Numbered from the stretch's first letter, positions 8,801-17,604 are shown. The stretch: 64,000 nucleotides of DNA from Paenibacillus daejeonensis DSM 15491 (GCF_000378385.1 NZ_KB899670.1:1-64000), one strand, 5' to 3'. Translations and numbers: made by a program. Notes: generated by a model not told the origin, from the letters alone.

Positions 8801-10576
8801 ATGGGCACGTATTTTGAGTCCAGCGAGCTCTTCTTGCTGGCATTGGCATTATCCATAGGCGTACTGTCTGCGTACACATTTTTTTATATGATTAGCCAAG
8901 TTCAGATGGGCATGCGATGGCATGCGGCACTGAGCACTGCTGCCTTATTCGTCCTGGGATTTGGCGTCATGCAGCTCCTGATTCAATTGGCCTCCGACAG
9001 TCTGATCGGCCTGGATTGGACGCTGGTTCTTTCCTATCTACTGGCAGTGGGTGTCGTTAAGGCTTCGCTAATGATTGGCTATAGAACACAAGCTTTGTTT
9101 ATGCGATGGTTAACAACCGGTCTCCTGCTTACTCTGGCTCACTTAATTCTGCACTATGGGCAGATCCTATCTTTCTCACACCGCGGTTTTACCCTCCACC
9201 CCGGGATGGCTATCAGCGCATTCCTGATTCATCTGGCGGGAACGATTCTCGCTTGTTATGCTTATCACCGCAGCAAAGGGTTCAGTCTGCTCCCCAGTGC
9301 GATCCTGATGGGCTGCTCCGCGATGATCATGCAAATGATCAATACCGAGGCGCTCACTGTCGAATATGGAAAGATTATGACAGCTGACCTGCTTACTGAT
9401 CAGCTCCGGGTGTTGGCGGGCGGGATGGGCGTAGGAACGCTGCTTATCCTGAGTGTCTGTCTGATGGTCATCCTGGTCAGAAGGCGCCTGGGACAGGTGG
9501 ATGAACAATACCGATTACTGGTAGAAAATTCATTGGACATGATCGCAATTGTCCAGCAGGACAAGTGGATCTATATGAACCGATCCGGTCTGCGTTTGCT
9601 GGAAGCGGGCCATGCGGGTGAAGTGCTGGGCACCGAGGTATGGCCGCTGCTGCACAAAAGGCATCATCAAGAGATGATTATGCAAATGGGAAAAGGGAAT
9701 GCTGGAGGCTCAGGCACGCCATTGGAACAAGAGTGGTTCACCCTTGGCGGCAAAACCCTGCATACCGAGGTGACAGCCAACGCAACGCTCGCTGGGGGGC
9801 GTCCGGCCACGCAATTAATCGTGCGCGATATCTCGGAGAGGAAGAAGAATGAAGAGCTGCTGATTAACTCGGAGAAGCTCTATGTGGCAGGTCAGCTGGC
9901 AGCCGGCATTGCCCATGAGATCCGCAATCCGTTAACGTCGCTGAAGGGCTTCTTGCAGCTCATTTCCACAGGCCGCAGTGATCAGACACGTTACTACGAC
10001 ATCATGAAATCCGAGCTCACCCGAATTGAATCCATTGTCAGTGAGCTCTTGATGTTGTCCAAGCCTCAACTGGTCGAGCTCAATTATTGCGATGCCCGCC
10101 AGATTGTGCAGGATACGGTGGCGTTGCTGGAGCCTCAGGCCAACCTGTACAATATCATCCTGGATGCGGAATACAGTGAGTCGCCGCTCTGGGTCCGCTG
10201 TGTAGAGAATCAAATCAAGCAGGTGTTGATCAACATCCTGAAAAATGCGATTGAGGTCATGCCGGGCGGGGGCAGTATCCGAATTAGTGCGATGCTCTCA
10301 GAATCCCAGGTTAAGATTCGCATTGAAGATGAAGGACCTGGCCTCGATGAAGAGCAGTTGGCCAAGGTGGGACAACCGTTCTACACGACCAAGAACCGTG
10401 GTACCGGGCTGGGTCTCATGGTCAGCTTTAAGATTATAGATAATCATAAAGGGAAAATAGCCATCTCCAGTGAGCTTGGAGTAGGGACGACGTGCATTAT
10501 CAAGCTTCCGTATGCTCAGGAGTGCGCCTTAATGGCAACAGCTTTCCAGCCCGATCGAGAAAAAAACGCAGACTGA
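8801..10576 (+). CDS. Membrane PAS histidine kinase with divergent MHYT-like sensor
   Basis: 591 residues from the ATG at 8801 (GAGGG at 8791-8795; an in-frame ATG at 8789 is less likely). About seven membrane segments occupy residues 1-230, in an arrangement like the MHYT sensor (SAYTFFYMI, then GVMQLLIQL where MHYT proteins carry MHF/MHY), so metal ligands appear lost. A PAS domain follows (about 240-350), then HisKA with phospho-acceptor His372 in AAGIAHEIRNPLTSLKGF, an HATPase domain with N-box NILKNAIEVM, G1 DEGPGL, F-box PFYTTK and G2 GTGLGL. It resembles sporulation-type orphan kinases that feed Spo0F. No partner regulator is adjacent, so the target is unknown. Confidence 0.88.
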   Translation: MGTYFESSELFLLALALSIGVLSAYTFFYMISQVQMGMRWHAALSTAALFVLGFGVMQLLIQLASDSLIGLDWTLVLSYLLAVGVVKASLMIGYRTQALFMRWLTTGLLLTLAHLILHYGQILSFSHRGFTLHPGMAISAFLIHLAGTILACYAYHRSKGFSLLPSAILMGCSAMIMQMINTEALTVEYGKIMTADLLTDQLRVLAGGMGVGTLLILSVCLMVILVRRRLGQVDEQYRLLVENSLDMIAIVQQDKWIYMNRSGLRLLEAGHAGEVLGTEVWPLLHKRHHQEMIMQMGKGNAGGSGTPLEQEWFTLGGKTLHTEVTANATLAGGRPATQLIVRDISERKKNEELLINSEKLYVAGQLAAGIAHEIRNPLTSLKGFLQLISTGRSDQTRYYDIMKSELTRIESIVSELLMLSKPQLVELNYCDARQIVQDTVALLEPQANLYNIILDAEYSESPLWVRCVENQIKQVLINILKNAIEVMPGGGSIRISAMLSESQVKIRIEDEGPGLDEEQLAKVGQPFYTTKNRGTGLGLMVSFKIIDNHKGKIAISSELGVGTTCIIKLPYAQECALMATAFQPDREKNAD

Positions 10577-10608
10577 CACCGTCCTGTGCTTTTTGATGCG
10601 GCATCAGC

Positions 10609-10614
10609 TATAAT
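10609..10614 (+). promoter_or_regulatory. -10 element upstream of alkC, with adjacent 5-3-5 palindrome
   Basis: TATAAT at 10609-10614 lies 22 bases before the alkC ATG. No good -35 is visible at normal spacing. The palindrome TGATG-CGG-CATCA (10594-10606) occupies the spacer region and could be an operator; this is a weak inference. Confidence 0.4.
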
Positions 10615-10635
10615 AGTCGCAGGAGGAGATCAACG

Positions 10636-11760
10636 ATGGCTGAAGCGCTCAAAAATATCTATCATATAACCTTTCTTACACAACTTGCATCACGCCTTCA
10701 CGAAGCCTGGGACGGCTTTGAGGAGCAGCGCTTCCTGGATCTGGTCCTGAACGATACGTGGGAAGATAGCCCATTAAAGGCCAGAATGCGCATCATTACG
10801 CAGGCGCTAGGCCGTTGTCTGCCTCAGCGCTACAGTGAAGCGCTGGAGGTTCTATATAAGATCGATCAGGCATGCACCGGGCTGCCTTATTTGATCTTTC
10901 CGGATTATGTTGAACAGTACGGACGAGACCCGGAGAATTGGGAGCTGTCGATGACGGCCTTGGCGCGTTTTACTCAAGGATCAACGTCCGAATTTGCGGT
11001 GCGACCATTTATCATGTCCGATCCGGAGCGGATGATGCGTCAGATGAACATCTGGGCGGGCGATCGCAACGAGCACATCCGGCGCCTGGCCAGTGAAGGC
11101 TGCCGGCCCCGCTTGCCTTGGGGCGGGGCGCTGCCGATGTTCAAGCAGGACCCAGCGCCGGTCCTGCCCATTCTCGAGCAGCTCAGGGAGGATGAGTCGC
11201 TCTATGTACGCAAAAGCGTAGCGAATAATCTGAATGATATCGCCAAGGATAACCCGCAAGTGGTACGCGATATCGCAGTGCGCTGGAAGGGAAAGCATCC
11301 CTATACGGATTGGATTGTAAGGCACGGTTGCCGGACACTGATACGTAAGGACGATCCTCACATTATGGCCCTCTTCGGGTATAGTGCTGAACTGGAGGGA
11401 CTGGCAGAGGAGGCGTCACTGCAGTTGTCTCAGCAGGAGGCTGCCATTGGTGATCGTATGGAGCTTGCCTATGAGCTGCTCGTCCGCGAAGGTGAGGATG
11501 TTCGGATTCGGGTGGAATACGAGATTGGCTTCGTCAAGTCGAACGGCAAGAGCACGGCGAAGCGGTTTCTGCTCTCTGACCGTACGGTCGCCGGCGGCAC
11601 CAGACTTCAGGGGCGGCGCGGCCACAGCTGGGCTGATCTGACGACACGCAAGCACTATCCAGGTCTGCACTTGATCCGGCTGCTCGTCAATGGCTTCGCT
11701 GTAGCCGAGGCAGAGCTGTTGCTGATGCCGCAGGATGCAGTGGGGAGTGAGGGTCAATGA
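10636..11760 (+). CDS. alkC: AlkC-type DNA alkylation-repair glycosylase (HEAT-like) with C-terminal Ig-like domain
   Basis: 374 residues. The N-terminal two thirds is the AlkC/AlkD HEAT-like repeat superhelix, with the very characteristic segment EHIRRLASEGCRPRLPWG near residues 135-152 and paired helices LREDESLYVRKSVANNLND. AlkC enzymes remove N3-methylated adenine and cytosine lesions. The last about 90 residues (VRIRVEYEIGFVKSNGKST onward) are beta-rich and look like the Ig-like domain described for one AlkC subgroup. The gene overlaps the next one by four bases (ATGA), indicating translational coupling with a membrane protein. Confidence 0.88.
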   Translation: MAEALKNIYHITFLTQLASRLHEAWDGFEEQRFLDLVLNDTWEDSPLKARMRIITQALGRCLPQRYSEALEVLYKIDQACTGLPYLIFPDYVEQYGRDPENWELSMTALARFTQGSTSEFAVRPFIMSDPERMMRQMNIWAGDRNEHIRRLASEGCRPRLPWGGALPMFKQDPAPVLPILEQLREDESLYVRKSVANNLNDIAKDNPQVVRDIAVRWKGKHPYTDWIVRHGCRTLIRKDDPHIMALFGYSAELEGLAEEASLQLSQQEAAIGDRMELAYELLVREGEDVRIRVEYEIGFVKSNGKSTAKRFLLSDRTVAGGTRLQGRRGHSWADLTTRKHYPGLHLIRLLVNGFAVAEAELLLMPQDAVGSEGQ

Positions 11761-12803
11761 CTGTCGGCGCGCGCGTACTCAAAACCGGACTGGCTGTCGC
11801 GCTAGCCATCTTTCTTAGTGAGTGGCTGCAATTCCCGTCGCCGATTATCTCGGCGGTGGCTGCGATCTTCACCATCCAGCCGTCCATCTACCGCTCCTGG
11901 AAGCAAATGCTGGATCAGGTGCAAGCGAACCTCATTGGCGCGGCAATCGCCCTGGCAGCCGTCCAGTTGTTCGGAAGCACGCCAATTGCTGTCGGATTGG
12001 TCTGTATCGTGGTCATTGTCATTAATATCAAGCTGAAGATGGAGAGCACAATCGGCCTGACCCTGGTGACGGTCGTAGCGGTTATGGAAGCCCACGCTTC
12101 AGGATGGTGGTATGCCGTTGACCGGTTCTTGATGGTTCTGACGGGCATGGGAGCGGCCTTTGCTGTCAATATCGTGCTGTTCCCGCCGCGCCCGCGGTAC
12201 CAATTTAACGTGCACGTCACACAGGCCAATCAGCAGCTGTCGCTGCTGCTGCGGACAGCGATTTCCAATGAGATGAAGGAGCAGATCTACAAGAAGGAAC
12301 GGGAGCAGCTGCATGGGATGCTGCGCAAGCTGGACGAGCAATACAGCCTGTTCGATGAGGAGCGGGCCATTACAGCCAGCAGCAAGCTGAGCAGGGCCAG
12401 GCAGTTGGTTCTCTCCAAGCAATTGATCAAGGCGCTCCAAAAAGGGGAAGATCTGCTGGATGCTGTGGAGGAGCATTATTTTGCCGCTCCCGAGTCAGTA
12501 GAGTGGGCCCAGGCCTTTGACCGACATATCGAGGATCTGACCAAGTATCACGAGCACATTCTGCTTAAGGCCGAGGGCAAGATCAAAGCTGGGGCCGAAA
12601 TTAGTCCGGACGGGCAGCAGGGCAGCCGCTTGGTCGAGCAGCTGTCTGCGTATTTGAGCATTGATCCCAAGGAGCGGCAGCGATTAATATTCGTCGGGGC
12701 CGCAATGTTTGAATATGCCTATCACCTCCGGCGTCTGGAAAAGCTGGTCGAGCAGGTGGAACTGCGTAAGGTGGAAGCCCAGGAAAAAGAAGAGTTGCCA
12801 TGA
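11757..12803 (+). CDS. Aromatic acid exporter family (ArAE/FUSC, DUF939-like) membrane protein
   Basis: 348 residues. The N-terminal half has closely packed membrane helices (about residues 7-150: FLSEWLQFPSPIISAVAAIF, IGAAIALAAVQLFGSTPIAV, GMGAAFAVNIVLFPP) typical of the ArAE/FUSC half-barrel. The C-terminal half is a cytoplasmic helical region with long amphipathic helices. The family is linked to efflux of aromatic or amphipathic compounds; the substrate here is unknown. Its start overlaps the alkC stop, so both are probably made from one mRNA. The TetR-gene promoter overlaps its final codons. Confidence 0.82.
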   Translation: MTVGARVLKTGLAVALAIFLSEWLQFPSPIISAVAAIFTIQPSIYRSWKQMLDQVQANLIGAAIALAAVQLFGSTPIAVGLVCIVVIVINIKLKMESTIGLTLVTVVAVMEAHASGWWYAVDRFLMVLTGMGAAFAVNIVLFPPRPRYQFNVHVTQANQQLSLLLRTAISNEMKEQIYKKEREQLHGMLRKLDEQYSLFDEERAITASSKLSRARQLVLSKQLIKALQKGEDLLDAVEEHYFAAPESVEWAQAFDRHIEDLTKYHEHILLKAEGKIKAGAEISPDGQQGSRLVEQLSAYLSIDPKERQRLIFVGAAMFEYAYHLRRLEKLVEQVELRKVEAQEKEELP

Positions 12804-12849
12804 GGCAGCTTTTTCTTTTATAATAAAATAAACCAAACGGTCGGTTTTT
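12795..12849 (+). promoter_or_regulatory. Promoter and operator of the TetR gene
   Basis: TTGCCA (12795-12800) and TATAAT (12819-12824) are 18 bases apart. The 20-mer AAACCAAACGGTCGGTTTTT at 12830-12849 covers the transcription start and matches two sites before the MFS gene, so the TetR protein very probably represses itself here. Confidence 0.8.
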
Positions 12850-12875
12850 AATAGTGGGAAAGGAGGAATGACATC

Positions 12876-13469
12876 ATGACTACGGGTACCAAAGGAGAGC
12901 GCAAACGGGAACTGATCCTCAGCAAAGTCAAGGAGCTATTCATTAGTCAGGGCTATGCGGCTACGACAATGGAAGACTTGGTTCGCTACAGCGGGATCAG
13001 CAAAGGCAGCATCTACTACCACTTTGAGAGCAAGGAAGAATTGTTCCTGCAGCTGCTGGAGAAGCATAGCGAGGACTGGTGGATCGCGTGGAGAGAGCGG
13101 GAAGGCAAGTATCAGGGGTTCAGAGAGAAGCTCTATGGCATCGCCTCCTATTACGTCGAGGATTTCTACAATCCGCTGCTCAAGGTGGCTGAGGAGTTCG
13201 GCATGGCCCAGAAGCAGCAAGAGATGCTGGATCGTCTGGTGCGAACAACGCAAGCCCCGAGGCGAAGCTATGAAGAAATTCTGCAGCAGGGTGTCCGAGA
13301 GGGCGCACTGCGCGAGATTCCTGTTAAGGAACTGGCCTTGCTGTTCGCAGCTGTGCTGGATGGACTCAGTATTACTTATTATGAATATAACAGCGACGAG
13401 ATTGAACGGATCTATAAGCTAGCGGTAGATTGTTTCCTGAACGGCGTACTGCGGGAGCAGGTCAGCTAA
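12876..13469 (+). CDS. TetR/AcrR-family repressor of the adjacent MFS exporter
   Basis: 197 residues from the ATG at 12876 behind AAAGGAGG. The N-terminal helix-turn-helix is textbook TetR: GYAATTMEDLVRYSGISKGS then IYYHFESKEELFLQLLEKH (about residues 28-66). The C-terminal ligand-binding half is TetR_C-like. One operator sits at its own start site and two copies lie in the 118-base gap before the downstream MFS gene, so it is expected to control both. Confidence 0.92.
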   Translation: MTTGTKGERKRELILSKVKELFISQGYAATTMEDLVRYSGISKGSIYYHFESKEELFLQLLEKHSEDWWIAWREREGKYQGFREKLYGIASYYVEDFYNPLLKVAEEFGMAQKQQEMLDRLVRTTQAPRRSYEEILQQGVREGALREIPVKELALLFAAVLDGLSITYYEYNSDEIERIYKLAVDCFLNGVLREQVS

Positions 13470-13520
13470 GCAGGTCAAGGCGGGAGTCTGGGGAATCAGC
13501 TCTCAGCCTAGCACTAAATT

Positions 13521-13570
13521 AAACTGACCGGTCAGGTTTTAGCGAAAAATAAACCGACTGGTCAGATTTT
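13521..13570 (+). promoter_or_regulatory. Two tandem TetR operators in front of the MFS gene
   Basis: AAACTGACCGGTCAGGTTTT (13521-13540) and AAACCGACTGGTCAGATTTT (13551-13570) are exactly 30 bases apart, three helical turns, so two dimers would sit on the same DNA face. The first contains the perfect 12-bp palindrome CTGACCGGTCAG. Together with 12830-12849 the consensus is AAACYRAMYGGTCRGNTTTT. A clear -35/-10 pair is not visible; promoter elements must overlap or lie between the sites. Confidence 0.85.
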
Positions 13571-13587
13571 CTAAGGGGGTTCAATAT

Positions 13588-14823
13588 ATGAAAGAATTAC
13601 TTCGCAATCGGGTGTTTGTTATCGTCATGACCTCCGATCTGCTGCAGCAGGTTGGCATCTGGATCCGTAATATGGCCTTGCTCTACTACGTGGTTGCCCA
13701 GACGAATGGGGATCCGATTGCCGTCTCCCTGCTGACGTTGGCTGAATATGCGCCAATTTTCATCTTTTCTCTAATTGGCGGTGTGTTGGCCGACCGTTGG
13801 CGGCCCAAGCGCACGATGATTACAGGCGATATCCTGAGTCTGCTTTCCATTCTGCCTATTCTATGGGCTGTTCAGGCAGGCTATTGGCAAGCCGTATTTG
13901 CGGCCACAGCGGTATCGGCTATTGTGTCCCAATTTTCCCAGCCATCCTCGATGAAGATGTTCAAACGTTACGTACCGGAAGAGCAGGTAGCAGGGGCAAT
14001 GGCGATTTCCCAGACGATGATGTCCTTGTTCATTATTGGGGGGCCGGTGTTGGGGACGTTTTTCTACAGCCAATACGGCATTTCTTTTTCACTGGGGAGT
14101 CTCGTTGTGCTGTTCTCCCTCTCGGCGCTATGCCTCACGATGCTTCCGAAGTCAGAGCCGGTAGAACGCACGGAACATACGGGTTTGTATCAGGAATGGA
14201 AAAGCGGGCTTGCCTATGTGCGCAGTCATCGGCAGCTGATGGTGTTATTTTCGCTTTTTGCCCTAATAGCATTGTCTGTCGGTTTAATTCAGCCGCTAGA
14301 AATCTTCTTGGTCACCGAGAGGCTGCAGCTGCCGGAGGAGAGCCTGCAATGGTTCACGGCTGTCAGCGGCATCGGGATGCTGATGGGCGGTATTCTTGCC
14401 GGGATCTGGTCGTCAGGCGGGAAACTGAAGGGCAAGGAGGGCATGATTCTGCTGCTGGGCACCCTGGTATTCGGCATCGCAACGATGATTGAAGGCTTTT
14501 CACTCTGGCCGTTGCTGACCGGCAGCATGCGCTGGTTGACCGGGGTTCTGTTGGCCTTCATGCAGACGATTCTGGCTACTATCATGCTAACGTCCATACA
14601 AGAGAGCTATATTGGCAGAATCAATGGACTATTCACGCCGATATTTACTGGTTTTATCTTGATCGGGACGGCGTTGTCCGGCGTCTATATGCAAGCTACG
14701 TCACTGACAGTGGTGTTTCTGACGGCTGGTCTGCTACTGATGGCAGCATCGCTGGTAACGCTCAAACTCCGGGAAGCACCATCCGCCGGCTCGCCAGCAG
14801 CTACATCCCTCAAGGCTGAGTAG
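13588..14823 (+). CDS. MFS transporter, probable multidrug efflux
   Basis: 411 residues with about twelve membrane helices. The motif-A-like loop GGVLADRWRPKRTMITGD (about residues 65-82) between helices 2 and 3 identifies the major facilitator superfamily, and the layout resembles the DHA/MdtH- and enterobactin-exporter-like group. It uses the proton gradient to export small molecules. Regulation by the adjacent TetR protein is strongly suggested by the two operators immediately upstream. Ribosome site AAGGGGG before the ATG at 13588. Confidence 0.9.
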   Translation: MKELLRNRVFVIVMTSDLLQQVGIWIRNMALLYYVVAQTNGDPIAVSLLTLAEYAPIFIFSLIGGVLADRWRPKRTMITGDILSLLSILPILWAVQAGYWQAVFAATAVSAIVSQFSQPSSMKMFKRYVPEEQVAGAMAISQTMMSLFIIGGPVLGTFFYSQYGISFSLGSLVVLFSLSALCLTMLPKSEPVERTEHTGLYQEWKSGLAYVRSHRQLMVLFSLFALIALSVGLIQPLEIFLVTERLQLPEESLQWFTAVSGIGMLMGGILAGIWSSGGKLKGKEGMILLLGTLVFGIATMIEGFSLWPLLTGSMRWLTGVLLAFMQTILATIMLTSIQESYIGRINGLFTPIFTGFILIGTALSGVYMQATSLTVVFLTAGLLLMAASLVTLKLREAPSAGSPAATSLKAE

Positions 14824-14840
14824 CAAGCTACTCTACGAAA

Positions 14841-14880
14841 AATGCCGTCTGCGTATCGTGCGCAGACGGCATTGCTATTC
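14841..14880. terminator. Terminator between convergent MFS and small-protein genes
   Basis: A 13-bp perfect stem AATGCCGTCTGCG/CGCAGACGGCATT (14841-14853 and 14861-14873). On the minus strand it runs into five T residues, so it best terminates the leftward gene; on the plus strand the tail ATTGCTATTC is weak. Confidence 0.8.
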
Positions 14881-14886
14881 GCAATA

Positions 14887-15183
14887 CTAATGCTTATGAT
14901 CCTGATCGTCCGGATGACGGCGGGGATGCTGCAGATGAGCCTCCAGATTGCTGACCTTCTTCTCTGGAATCAGACGCTGATCCGTACGCCCTTGATGATG
15001 GTTGTCAAAATCCATCTCCACCATCTCCCAGGTAGTCGTGCCGAGCTGGGGATCAGCAGGGAAGACATCGCCGCGCTTCAACGGCGTCTCGCCGCCCCAT
15101 TCGTTGCGGTAAATGCCATCAGTCTCGACAGGCTCTCCGGACATCGGCAGCATGTCATGATATTCATTGGAATGCTCGCTCAC
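14887..15183 (-). CDS. Small histidine-rich protein, YjzC-like
   Basis: 98 residues from a GTG at 15183, eleven bases from AAGGAG; an ATG three codons upstream (15192) is only two bases from that site. Residues around SGEPVETDGIYRNEWGGETP and LKRGDVFPADP resemble the YjzC-type pattern in which a 'G-x-Y ... L-x-x-GD-x-FP' motif recurs, found in small Bacillales proteins of unknown function. The C-terminus is rich in His, Asp and Arg (HPRRHPDDQDHKH). No membrane segment. A strong terminator follows and the gene stands alone, so it is probably real; the function is unknown. Confidence 0.55.
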   Translation of the reverse strand: MSEHSNEYHDMLPMSGEPVETDGIYRNEWGGETPLKRGDVFPADPQLGTTTWEMVEMDFDNHHQGRTDQRLIPEKKVSNLEAHLQHPRRHPDDQDHKH

Positions 15184-15262
15184 GGGTAACATCGCTCCTT
15201 ATGATGGAATCTCTACCTTAGCATTTCACAAGAAGGATGCGATTATGATAAGCCTGTGCCAA

Positions 15263-15865
15263 TTAATATTGATATCGCCGCTCCAGCCGCTTGCCGCCAT
15301 ACCACATCATGTACATGACGCCTGCTGCCAGCACGATGCGCCAGGGCTCGTCCACCAGATCCGTTATGTTGAAGCTGAGCAGCGAGACGCAGATAATCAT
15401 AACAGCTTTGCCCAGTGAGACCGCAATCAGGAATGTACGGAATGGGACGTTGCTTAGCCCCGAGGCAATATTAATGAGGGACGACGGGGAGAAAGGGAAG
15501 CAGGCCAGCAGGAATATCGGCGTGAACCCTTTGCGTTCGATCCAGTGAAAAAATCGGGCCGTCGCCGGATACTTGCGTTGCAGCCAGGCGCCGAGCCGGC
15601 CGCCCAGCTTGCGAGCAAGCCAAAACACGAGGACGCATCCGAGCGACACGCCGATCCAGGAATACAGGATGCCCAGTCCGAGGCCATAAATGTTGGCGTT
15701 GGCCGCGATGATGAGCAATAACGGCAAAAAGGGCAGCAGGGCTTCCAGCAGCGGAGCCACAATGCCTGGCAAGGGCCCGTAAGCGGAGTAGCTTTCGAGC
15801 GCTTGCTGCAAGGTATCGGGATCAGTCGTCGATAATTCCTGAATCCAGTCTTTAATCATACTCAT
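15263..15865 (-). CDS. TVP38/TMEM64 (DedA/VTT-domain) membrane protein
   Basis: 200 residues with about five membrane helices. The VTT-domain core is visible: ALLPFLPLLLIIAANANIYG, a G-rich loop (LGCVLVFWLARKLGG) and the amphipathic re-entrant segment with FFHWIERKGFTPIFLLACFPFSP (residues about 105-128). Relatives are DedA-superfamily proteins implicated in lipid scrambling and envelope homeostasis. It starts 30 bases after the ilvA stop in the same direction and is probably co-transcribed. Start ATG at 15865 behind GGAG. Confidence 0.88.
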   Translation of the reverse strand: MSMIKDWIQELSTTDPDTLQQALESYSAYGPLPGIVAPLLEALLPFLPLLLIIAANANIYGLGLGILYSWIGVSLGCVLVFWLARKLGGRLGAWLQRKYPATARFFHWIERKGFTPIFLLACFPFSPSSLINIASGLSNVPFRTFLIAVSLGKAVMIICVSLLSFNITDLVDEPWRIVLAAGVMYMMWYGGKRLERRYQY

Positions 15866-15895
15866 CTGTAATTCTCCGTTCGTTACGCCCAGATC

Positions 15896-17167
15896 TTAAA
15901 TCAACAAGTTAAACAACAGTGGATCCTTATTTAGCTCAAGGTATTGGAATCCTTTATGATTCAACCGTTCGATCAGGGGCTCATAGTCGCTGCGCTGCTT
16001 CAATTCGATACCCACAAGCGCAGGGCCGTTATCCTTGTTGTGCTTCTTCGTATATTCAAATCGAGTGATATCATCGTTCGGACCCAGGACATCATCCAGA
16101 AATTCGCGTAGCGCACCAGCCCGTTGGGGAAAGTTCAGCATGAAATAATGCTTCAGACCCTCATAAATGAGCGAGCGTTCCTTGATTTCCTGCATCCGGT
16201 CTATATCATTATTACCCCCGCTGACAATACATACAACCGTTTTGCCAATAATTGCATCACGATATTGTTCCAACGCTGCGATTGGCAGCGCGCCAGCCGG
16301 CTCGGCCACAATGGCACTCTCGTTATAGAGCTCCAGCAGTGTGGTGCACACCCGTCCTTCCGAAACCACAGCGATGTCGTCCAAATATTCTTTGCACATA
16401 GCGAACGTTAGATCGCCAACCCGCTTCACGGCAGCGCCATCGACGAATTTGTCGATCTCCGCTAGCGGCGTCACTTCTCCGGCTGCGAGGGATGCCTGCA
16501 TCGAAGGGGCGCCTTCAGGCTCTACACCAATCAGCTTGATGCCTGGCGCCGCGGCTGTCATATAGGCCCCAACCCCAGCCGCAAGACCGCCACCGCCGAC
16601 GGTCATGAACAGGTAGTCGGGCGTCTCCGATGCCGCCTCCAGAATCTCCAAGCCGATGGTGCCATTGCCGGCGATGATGCCAGGATCGTCAAAGGGATGG
16701 ATAAACGCCAACTCATCACGCTGGCTCACGGCGATGGCTTCGGCATATGCATCATCGAAGGTATCGCCCGTCAGCACAATTTCAACCCGGGGACCGCCAA
16801 AAAAGGCGACTTGATTCACCTTCTGGCGTGGCGTCGTCGAAGGCATGAAAATGCGTCCCTGTACGCCAAGCACCTGGCATGAGTAGGCGACTCCCTGGGC
16901 ATGGTTGCCCGCGCTGGCACAGACCACGCCTCTAGCAAGCTGCTCCGCATCCAATGTTTTCATGGCGTGGTACGCGCCTCGCAGCTTGAAGGACCGTACC
17001 ACCTGCAGGTCCTCTCGCTTGAGCAGCACCTTGCATCCGTAACGCTCGGACAGAACGCGGCTGTATTGAAGCGGGGTACGATTGACGACATCTTTAAGCA
17101 GATGCTGAGCAAAGACAATATCGGTTAAGGCAACGGCCGGTTTGTGGCCACCTGCATGTTCATTCAT
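15896..17167 (-). CDS. ilvA: Threonine dehydratase (deaminase), isoleucine biosynthesis
   Basis: 423 residues. PLP lysine Lys61 lies in the signature VRSFKLRGAY; the glycine loop TVGGGGLAAG (about residue 190) binds the phosphate; the C-terminal about 85 residues (YFMLNFPQRAGALREFLDDV onward) form an ACT-like regulatory domain. It converts threonine to 2-oxobutanoate, the first step towards isoleucine. The short single-ACT form is the IlvA of Firmicutes. A T-box leader directly upstream indicates control by uncharged tRNA, most likely tRNA-Ile. A DedA-like gene follows in the same operon. Confidence 0.96.
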   Translation of the reverse strand: MNEHAGGHKPAVALTDIVFAQHLLKDVVNRTPLQYSRVLSERYGCKVLLKREDLQVVRSFKLRGAYHAMKTLDAEQLARGVVCASAGNHAQGVAYSCQVLGVQGRIFMPSTTPRQKVNQVAFFGGPRVEIVLTGDTFDDAYAEAIAVSQRDELAFIHPFDDPGIIAGNGTIGLEILEAASETPDYLFMTVGGGGLAAGVGAYMTAAAPGIKLIGVEPEGAPSMQASLAAGEVTPLAEIDKFVDGAAVKRVGDLTFAMCKEYLDDIAVVSEGRVCTTLLELYNESAIVAEPAGALPIAALEQYRDAIIGKTVVCIVSGGNNDIDRMQEIKERSLIYEGLKHYFMLNFPQRAGALREFLDDVLGPNDDITRFEYTKKHNKDNGPALVGIELKQRSDYEPLIERLNHKGFQYLELNKDPLLFNLLI

Positions 17168-17201
17168 CCTCGATCTTCCCTTCCAGTGATATAAAAATAC
17201 A

Positions 17202-17600
17202 CAAAAAAATCCCGTCCCGAAGGGACGAGATCAACTCGCGGTGCCACCCTTGTTCCGCGGTCTCTGCTTGCAATTAGCAGACAGGACGCGCGGCGCTCTG
17301 TCACGTACAGTCATACGTGCTCCTGATAACGGAGGATGCCGTCCAAGCTTACTGAAGCATGCCAGAGCATACCGGGTTGGGCTTGCATTCTCGGGGAGGA
17401 TATTCGGCCTGGGTGGTCCCATCGACATCACAGCTGCAGTCGACTCTCTGGAGAGACCAATTCCGGGGCGTACTGATTCCCGTCAACGAAATGGTATTAG
17501 TTATCTCTGTTATACGCCCCTATTTCCCAAAAGTCAACCGGGGCTTTTGTCGGTTTATGGGTTAAATTACCTTTCAAATTTTACTGAGAGCTGCCGATAA
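17202..17600 (-). ncRNA. T-box riboswitch of ilvA
   Basis: On the minus strand the conserved T-box sequence AGGGTGGCACCGCG occupies 17250-17237. It is followed by a terminator: stem TCTCGTCCC/GGGACGGGA with a TTC loop and seven T, ending near 17202. Upstream, Stem I shows an AGTA motif (within GGAATCAGTACG), the CCAGAGAG and GCTGTGATG blocks, and then GAATATCCTCC, where ATC at 17401-17399 is at the specifier position when aligned by spacing with classic T-boxes. ATC is an isoleucine codon, fitting ilvA. Uncharged tRNA-Ile would stabilise the antiterminator and switch ilvA on. The specifier call is inference; the T-box itself is certain. Confidence 0.95.
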
Positions 17601-17604
17601 ATAA

